This document shows, piece after piece, positions 59,044 through 64,000 of a DNA stretch of 64,000 bases (within the stretch, counting starts at the first letter, position 1; every line of letters starts with the position of its first letter). Made by a program: the position numbers and the translations under genes. The notes under the pieces were generated by a model that did no database searches, had not been told where the DNA came from, and worked only from the letters and a program-made list of their open reading frames with translations. This DNA comes from Microtetraspora sp. NBRC 13810 (GTDB lineage Bacteria > Actinomycetota > Actinomycetes > Streptosporangiales > Streptosporangiaceae). The DNA lies in the NCBI RefSeq assembly GCF_030268685.1, contig NZ_BSRQ01000015.1, forward strand, positions 1-64,000, written 5' to 3'.

Positions 59044-59982
59044 GTGGAGCCGCTGCTGGTGGACGTGGTCCGGTCGGGTTTCGTGGAGTCGACGCACCGG
59101 GCGCGGATGGTGGTCTTCGGGGCCGACGGCAAGGTCGTCAGGGCGCACGGCGACGTGGACGTCCCGGCGTCTCCGCGGTCCTCGATGAAGCCGTTGCAGG
59201 CGCTCGCCATGGTGCGGGGCGGGCTGGCCCTGGAGGGCGAGTCGCTGGCGCTGGCCTGCGCCAGCCACGCCGGGGAGGCGTTCCACGTGGACGGCGCGCG
59301 TAAGATCCTGGCCGGGGCCGGGCTCGACGAGGGCGCGCTGCGCTGCCCCCTCGCGCTGCCCGAGGACCCCGGGTCGGCGCGGGAGGTGCTGAGGACCGGC
59401 GGCGACCAGGCGCGGATCTTCATGAACTGCTCGGGCAAGCACGCGGCCATGCTCGCCACCTGCGTGGCCAACGACTGGCCGACCGAAACCTATCTGGACC
59501 AGACGCATCCCCTCCAGCGGGCGATCAGGGCCTGTGTGGAGGAGATGACCGGGGAGCGGGTGGCCGCCTCCGGGGTGGACGGGTGCGGCGCGCCGCTGTT
59601 CTTCGTGTCGATGGTCGGGGTGGCGCGCGCGTTCCGGTCGCTCGTCCTCGCCGATCCCGGTACGCCGGAGCGGCGCATCGCCGACGCGATGCGCGCCCAT
59701 CCCGAGTGGACCTCGGGCACGTCGCGCCCGGAGACGGCGCTCATGCGGGCCGTGCCCGGCTTGCTGATCAAGGCGGGCGCGGAGGCGTTCGACGCGTTCG
59801 CGCTGGCGGACGGCCGCGCCGGCACCGTCAAGATCGAGGACGGCGGCCAGCGGGCCCGCACCCCGGTCACGGTGGCCGCCCTGCGCGCGCTCGGCGAGGA
59901 CGGCCCCGAGCTGTCCGCCCTGGCCGCCACGCCGGTCTTCGGCCGCGGCGAGCCGGTGGGGGAGATCCGCGTCCGCGGCTGA
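59044..59982 (+). CDS. L-asparaginase II family protein
   Basis: The 312-residue protein begins at a GTG (59044, GGGAGGGCACA upstream) with [27 protein letters not shown]. Family motifs include [52 protein letters not shown], and [27 protein letters not shown]. This family (Rhizobium etli type) is unrelated in fold to E. coli asparaginase. It hydrolyses L-asparagine. Confidence 0.92.
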   Translation: MEPLLVDVVRSGFVESTHRARMVVFGADGKVVRAHGDVDVPASPRSSMKPLQALAMVRGGLALEGESLALACASHAGEAFHVDGARKILAGAGLDEGALRCPLALPEDPGSAREVLRTGGDQARIFMNCSGKHAAMLATCVANDWPTETYLDQTHPLQRAIRACVEEMTGERVAASGVDGCGAPLFFVSMVGVARAFRSLVLADPGTPERRIADAMRAHPEWTSGTSRPETALMRAVPGLLIKAGAEAFDAFALADGRAGTVKIEDGGQRARTPVTVAALRALGEDGPELSALAATPVFGRGEPVGEIRVRG

Positions 59983-60029
59983 CCTCCGCCCGGTCCCGGG
60001 GGCGGGGCGCCTGAGCGCGGCCGGGACCC

Positions 60030-60608
60030 TCAGGGACGCTTGAAGGCGCCGCCCTGGGCGAGGCCGTCCACGATGAGCTCGACGGCGATCTCGAAGCTGC
60101 GGTCGGCGTCCACGGCTCCGGTGCGCATGCCGAGCATGCCGCCGCCCTCAGCCGTGACGAGCGCCGAGACGAACCAGATGAGCACCTCGGCGGTGTGCCC
60201 GAGATCGCGCTCGGGGACGCCGGCGGCGCGCAGGATGCGGCTCAGCACGGCCATCATGCCGGAGTCCGCCTGGATGACGGCCGGATGCGCGTCGATGTAG
60301 GACATGAGCGCGGGATGCCGCATGGCGTACACGCGATAGGCGCCCGCCAGTACGCGGAGCTGTTCCTGCCAGGGGGAGCCGTCGTCGGCGGGCAGCTGGA
60401 GGCGGCTCACGGCGAGCCGGGCGACCTCGCGGATGAGCGCCGTCTTGTCGTCCACGTGGTGGTAGAGCGACATGGGGTTGACGCCGAGCTCGGTGGCCAG
60501 CTTGCGCATGGACAGCGCTTCGACGCCGCCCGCGTCCACCAGTCGCAGCGCCGTCTCGTAGATCTCCCCGGGGGTCAGGGGCTCCCCTCTGCGCGCACTG
60601 TTGGCCAT
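60030..60608 (-). CDS. TetR-family regulator (TetR_C-like), next to the P450
   Basis: The 192-residue protein starts at the ATG at 60608. Its helix-turn-helix is GEIYETALRLVDAGGVEALSMRKLATELGVNPMSLYHHVDDKTALIREVA, and the C-terminal part resembles the TetR-type ligand domain (YRVYAMRHPALMSYIDAHP, VLIWFVSALVTAEGGGMLGM). It is divergent from the P450 gene, with two palindromes in the 63-base gap and over its own start codon, so it probably represses both genes. Confidence 0.9.
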   Translation of the reverse strand: MANSARRGEPLTPGEIYETALRLVDAGGVEALSMRKLATELGVNPMSLYHHVDDKTALIREVARLAVSRLQLPADDGSPWQEQLRVLAGAYRVYAMRHPALMSYIDAHPAVIQADSGMMAVLSRILRAAGVPERDLGHTAEVLIWFVSALVTAEGGGMLGMRTGAVDADRSFEIAVELIVDGLAQGGAFKRP

Positions 60609-60640
60609 ACGCCGTATGGTAGTAGCCATACAGTGTATGG
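60605..60640. promoter_or_regulatory. Two palindromic operators between tetR and the P450 gene
   Basis: CCATACGCCGTATGG (60605-60619) and CCATACAGTGTATGG (60626-60640) are palindromes of the same type, with centres 21 bases apart, two helical turns. The first covers the regulator's start codon. They are likely binding sites for the TetR protein. Confidence 0.8.
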
Positions 60641-60671
60641 CTGGTAGTCCGGCACACCGTGAGGAGCCCCC

Positions 60672-63600
60672 GTGACGACGACAGAGATACCCGCGCCCCA
60701 GGGCCTGCCCTTCGTCGGCAACACCTTGCAGATCCCGGCCCACGCGCCCAACGAGTTCTTCGTCGAGCAGGCGGCCCGGCATCCGGACGGGATCTTCCAG
60801 CTCGACATGATGGGACGGAAGGTGCTCTTCGTCTACGATCCCGACCTGGTGGCCGAGGTGTGCGACGAGAGCCGGTTCGCCAAGGTGATCGACCCGCCGC
60901 TGTCCATCGTGCGCGATTTCGCCGGCGACGGGCTGTTCACCGCCCGGGAGGACGAGCCGGTCTGGGGGCACGCGCACCGGATTCTCATGCCGGCGTTCAG
61001 CCAGCGGTCCATGAAGTCCTACTTCCCGCAGATGCTGGAGGTCGCCGACCAGCTCATCGCCTCCTGGGAGCGCCGGCAGGGCGAGGACCTCCCGGTCTCC
61101 GACGACATGACCAGGCTCACGCTGGACGTGATCTCCCTGACCGGGTTCGACTACCGGTTCGACTCCTTCAACTCGGCCGAACTGCACCCCTTCCTCCAGG
61201 CGATGGGCCGCTCGCTGACCGAGGCGATGATCCGCAACCGGCAGCTCCCGCTGGTCACCAGGCTGAAGAGGAAGCAGGAGGACGGCTACCGGGCCGACAT
61301 CCGGCTGATGCACGACCTGGTGGACGACGTCATCGCGCGCCGCCGTACGACGGGCGGCGGCGGCACCGGGGACCTGCTCGGCCTGATGCTGGAGGCCGCC
61401 GACCCGCGTACCGGCGAGCGGCTGCCGGACGAGAACATCCGCAACCAGGTGCTCACCTTCCTCATCGCCGGCCACGAGACCACCAGCGGCCTGCTGTCCT
61501 TCGCGCTGTACAACCTGCTGCGCAACCCGCACGCCCTCGCGCAGGCGTACGCCGAGGTGGACCGGCTGCTGCCGGGCGACACCGTGCCCACCTACGAGAC
61601 GGTCATGAAGCTGGACGTGGTCTCCCGGATCCTGGAGGAGACGCTGCGGCTCTGGTCGCCGATCCCGGCGTTCGCCGTGGCCGCCCGGTCGGCCACCACG
61701 ATCGGCGGGTACCCGGTGGAGGCGGGCCGCAAGGCGGCGGTACTGCTGCCCGCGCTGCACCGGCACCCCAAGGCGTGGGAGCGGCCCGACGAGTTCGACA
61801 TCGACCGCTGGCTGCCCGAGGCCAGGGCGGCCCACCACCCGGCGGCCTACAAGCCGTTCGGCAGCGGCGAGCGGGCCTGCATCGGGCGGCAGTTCGCGCT
61901 GACCGAGGCGCGGCTGGCGCTGGCGCTCATCCTGCGGCGGTTCGCCCTCGCCGACCCCGGCGCCTACCGGATGCAGATCAAGCAGACCCTCACCCTCAAG
62001 CCGGAGGGCTTCACCATCCGGGTCAGGGCCCGCAGGGAGCACGAGCGCGCCACCGCGCAGCCGGCGCCGGAGGCCACGCAGGAGGAGGCCGAGGTGAGCG
62101 TCACCGGGGTGAGCATGGCGGTCGCCTACGGCTCCAACCTCGGCACCTCGGCGGACGTCGCCGAACGGCTCGCCGAGCGGGCCGGCCGCTCCGGCTTCGC
62201 CACCACCCTGATGACGCTGGACGAACTCGCCGCCGCCCCGCCGGCCGGCGGCCTGCTGGTGGTGGTCACCTCCACCTACAACGGCAAGGCCCCGGACAAC
62301 GCGCAGGTCTTCGACGCTGCCGAGCTGCCCGCGCTGGACGGGGTACGGCTGGCGCTGCTCGGCTGCGGCAACACCCAGTGGCCCACCTACCAGGACTTCC
62401 CCCGGCGCGCGTTCGCCAAGCTGACCGGGGCCGGCGCGGTGCCCCTGGTGGACCGCGGCGAGGCCGACGCGGACGGCGACTTCGACGGCGACGTCCTCGC
62501 CTGGAGCACGGGCCTGTGGGAGGCCGTCGCACGCGAGTACGGCGCCACCGCCGCCGACGCCGGCCGCCGGTACGAGATGGACGTCCTCACCGAGGCGGAC
62601 GTCCGGCCGGCCATCGTGTCCGAGCAGGCGTTCCCGCTGCGCGTGGTGTCGAACGAGGAGCTGACCGGCGACCCCGGCGGGCTGTGGGACTTCTCGGTGG
62701 AGGCCCCGCGTCCCGGCGTGCGTTCGATCGTGGCCGAGCTGCCCGAGGGCGTGACCTACTCGGCGGGCGACCACCTCGCGGTCTTCGCCAAGAACGACCC
62801 CGAGCTGGTCGCCTGGGCGCTGCGCTGCCTGCGCGTCCCACGCGATCAGGTCGTACGGCTGCGCGCCCGCGGCGCGACGCACCTGCCGGTGGAGACCCCG
62901 GTCACGGCCGAGCTGCTGCTGAGCGAGTTCGCCGAGCTCCAGGAGGTGGCCACCCGCGCCGACCTCGCCGCGCTCGCCGAGCACACCGGCTGCCCGTGGA
63001 CGACGGGGGAGCTGGACCGGCTCGGCGCGGACTACGCGGAGGAGATCCTGGCCAAGCGGATCTCGGTGCTGAAGCTGCTGGAGCGCTTCCCCGCGGTGGA
63101 GCTGCCGCTGCCGGTCTTCCTTGAGCTGGCCGGCCCGATCAGGCCGCGCTACTACTCGATCTCCTCCACGCCGCTGGCCGATCCGCGGCGGATCCGGATC
63201 ACGGTCGGGCTGGTGGAGGGCGCGGCCTGGTCCGGCGGCGGCGCCTATCGCGGCATGTGCTCGGCCTACCTGGCGGGACTGTCGGAAGGGGATGTCTTCT
63301 ACGGGTACGTCCGGGTGCCGAGCCCGCCGTTCCGGCTCCCGGCCGACCCGGGCACGCCGGTGATCCTCGTCGGCCCGGGCACCGGGTTCGCGCCGTTGCG
63401 CGGTTTCCTGGAGGAGCGGGCGCTGTCCGGCGCCACCGGCCCGGCCGAGGTGTTCTACGGCTGCCGCCACCCCGAGCACGACTGGCTCTACCGCGCCGAG
63501 CTGGAAGGCTGGCGCGACTCCGGCCCGGTCCGGGTGCACACCGCGTTCTCGGCCGTGCCCGGCCACCGGTACCGGTTCGTCCAGGACGCGGTGGCGGGCG

Positions 63601-63791
63601 AGGCGGACACGGTGTGGGAGCTGCTCAGCCGGGGGGCGTACGTCTACGTGTGCGGGGACGGGCTGCGGATGGCGCCGGCCGTACGGCGGGCGCTGGCGGC
63701 GATCCACGAGGAGCGCGCCGGCGGCGACGGCGAGGAGTGGCTGCGCGGCCTGGAGGCCGAGGGCCGCTACCAGCAGGACGTCTTCGCCTGA
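60672..63791 (+). CDS. Self-sufficient cytochrome P450 / NADPH-P450 reductase (CYP102 type)
   Basis: The 1039-residue protein from a GTG at 60672 fuses a P450 with a diflavin reductase. P450: I-helix motif AGHETTSG, EXXR in LEETLRLWSP, and the heme loop FGSGERACIGRQF with Cys at about residue 403. FMN domain: VAYGSNLGTSADVAERLAERAG from about residue 482. FAD/NADPH domain: RYYSISSTP, GMCSAYLAGL and ILVGPGTGFAPLRGFLEER. Length and order equal P450 BM3, so hydroxylation of fatty acids or related lipids is likely. Confidence 0.95.
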   Translation: MTTTEIPAPQGLPFVGNTLQIPAHAPNEFFVEQAARHPDGIFQLDMMGRKVLFVYDPDLVAEVCDESRFAKVIDPPLSIVRDFAGDGLFTAREDEPVWGHAHRILMPAFSQRSMKSYFPQMLEVADQLIASWERRQGEDLPVSDDMTRLTLDVISLTGFDYRFDSFNSAELHPFLQAMGRSLTEAMIRNRQLPLVTRLKRKQEDGYRADIRLMHDLVDDVIARRRTTGGGGTGDLLGLMLEAADPRTGERLPDENIRNQVLTFLIAGHETTSGLLSFALYNLLRNPHALAQAYAEVDRLLPGDTVPTYETVMKLDVVSRILEETLRLWSPIPAFAVAARSATTIGGYPVEAGRKAAVLLPALHRHPKAWERPDEFDIDRWLPEARAAHHPAAYKPFGSGERACIGRQFALTEARLALALILRRFALADPGAYRMQIKQTLTLKPEGFTIRVRARREHERATAQPAPEATQEEAEVSVTGVSMAVAYGSNLGTSADVAERLAERAGRSGFATTLMTLDELAAAPPAGGLLVVVTSTYNGKAPDNAQVFDAAELPALDGVRLALLGCGNTQWPTYQDFPRRAFAKLTGAGAVPLVDRGEADADGDFDGDVLAWSTGLWEAVAREYGATAADAGRRYEMDVLTEADVRPAIVSEQAFPLRVVSNEELTGDPGGLWDFSVEAPRPGVRSIVAELPEGVTYSAGDHLAVFAKNDPELVAWALRCLRVPRDQVVRLRARGATHLPVETPVTAELLLSEFAELQEVATRADLAALAEHTGCPWTTGELDRLGADYAEEILAKRISVLKLLERFPAVELPLPVFLELAGPIRPRYYSISSTPLADPRRIRITVGLVEGAAWSGGGAYRGMCSAYLAGLSEGDVFYGYVRVPSPPFRLPADPGTPVILVGPGTGFAPLRGFLEERALSGATGPAEVFYGCRHPEHDWLYRAELEGWRDSGPVRVHTAFSAVPGHRYRFVQDAVAGEADTVWELLSRGAYVYVCGDGLRMAPAVRRALAAIHEERAGGDGEEWLRGLEAEGRYQQDVFA

Positions 63792-63795
63792 CCGG

Positions 63796-64000
63796 TCACG
63801 CCGGGGATGCCTGGGCGGACCGGCGGTGTGCCTGGCTCGATGGGCGGTGCGCCTGTCCGGCGGCCCGCAGGTGGCGCAGCGTCCAGCCGTGCCCCGCGGG
63901 GTCGAGCGGCCGGGTCGCGCCGGTGAACAGCTCGGCCGCCCGCCGGTAGGACAGGCGGCCCCGCCCGGTCACCGGATCCCGGTCCCCGGGCGGCGTCGCC
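63796..64000 (-). pseudogene. Tyrosine-recombinase-like fragment at the right edge (partial)
   Basis: On the minus strand the frame reads DPVTGRGRLSYRRAAELFTGATRPLDPAGHGWTLRHLRA and then a non-conserved Ala/Ser/Arg-rich tail to TGA at 63796-63798. The GRLSYRRAAELF..ATRPLDPAG..GWTLHQLRH segment is typical of the catalytic end of a group of actinomycete site-specific integrases. The catalytic His and Tyr expected after LRH are missing, so it looks truncated. The rest lies outside the window. Confidence 0.5.

Noticed and set aside
60030-63707. A 1225-codon open frame on the minus strand that covers the P450 gene
   Set aside because: Only its end (60030-60608) is real, the TetR gene. The rest is the antisense shadow of the P450-reductase gene in very GC-rich DNA, with low-complexity Arg/Gly/Val composition.
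60030-63791. A biosynthetic gene cluster around the P450
   Set aside because: Only a regulator and a self-sufficient P450 are present, and neighbours are asparaginase, dtd and ygfZ, which are housekeeping genes.

Overview
The window is high-GC actinomycete DNA. Several conserved genes (mycothiol synthase, GlnR, the cysteine-leader/DUF4395/CysA/SseC operon, MurT-GatD, a Nur-like Fur protein) and the codon use fit a member of the Streptosporangiales (Nonomuraea/Streptosporangium type). That family assignment is inference. The sequence has two halves.

Positions 1-30110 are an accretion island built on the 3' half of a tRNA-Gly(CCC) gene (30070-30140, minus strand). Three identical 45-bp att cores (4953-4997, 17971-18015, 30066-30110) delimit two tandem actinomycete integrative and conjugative elements (AICEs). 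AICE-1 (4998-18015) and AICE-2 (18016-30110) share one backbone order: variable cargo, a swappable gene (cutA or nudix), an XRE/TPR regulator on the minus strand, small zinc-ribbon genes, a GntR (KorSA-like) repressor, pra activator, a small gene, a 34-nt hairpin, TraB/FtsK translocase, RepSA-type rolling-circle initiator, excisionase, tyrosine integrase. Left of AICE-1 lie a third, wrecked integrase (1594-1855 and 4617-4851), fragments of other genes (IS110-like transposase end, PIN, inositol monophosphatase), and two more diverged att cores (6185-6226, 6996-7010) that mark small integrase-less segments. AICE-2 integrase carries a 1-nt frameshift.

The most unusual feature is a pair of structured repeats that bracket single cargo genes at three places. 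Repeat A (8290-8520, 19125-19352, partial 3671-3801) has a 26-bp outer stem and a variable inner hairpin with compensatory changes. Repeat B (9130-9240, 20048-20168, 4480-4616) has a covarying hairpin around a conserved loop. The bracketed genes are unrelated: DUF4265 protein, HNH nuclease, and a DUF6461-like protein in reverse orientation. One B copy abuts, to the base, the broken integrase. I know of no named system with this arrangement.

Positions 30111-64000 read as ordinary chromosome: dcd, PhoU-like/Pit phosphate uptake, mshD, a secreted 5'-nucleotidase, glnR, MoaD-like and LmeA-like proteins, an ECF sigma/anti-sigma pair, a thioredoxin-like protein, the cysteine-attenuated sulfurtransferase operon, anchored proteins of unknown role, a degenerate TraG-like membrane protein next to a HerA-type ATPase, murT-gatD, DsrE and nitrobindin proteins, a SigE-family sigma with its anchored partner, nur, ygfZ, dtd, asparaginase, and a TetR regulator divergent from a self-sufficient CYP102-type P450 with two operators between them. 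The right edge holds an integrase-like remnant on the minus strand.
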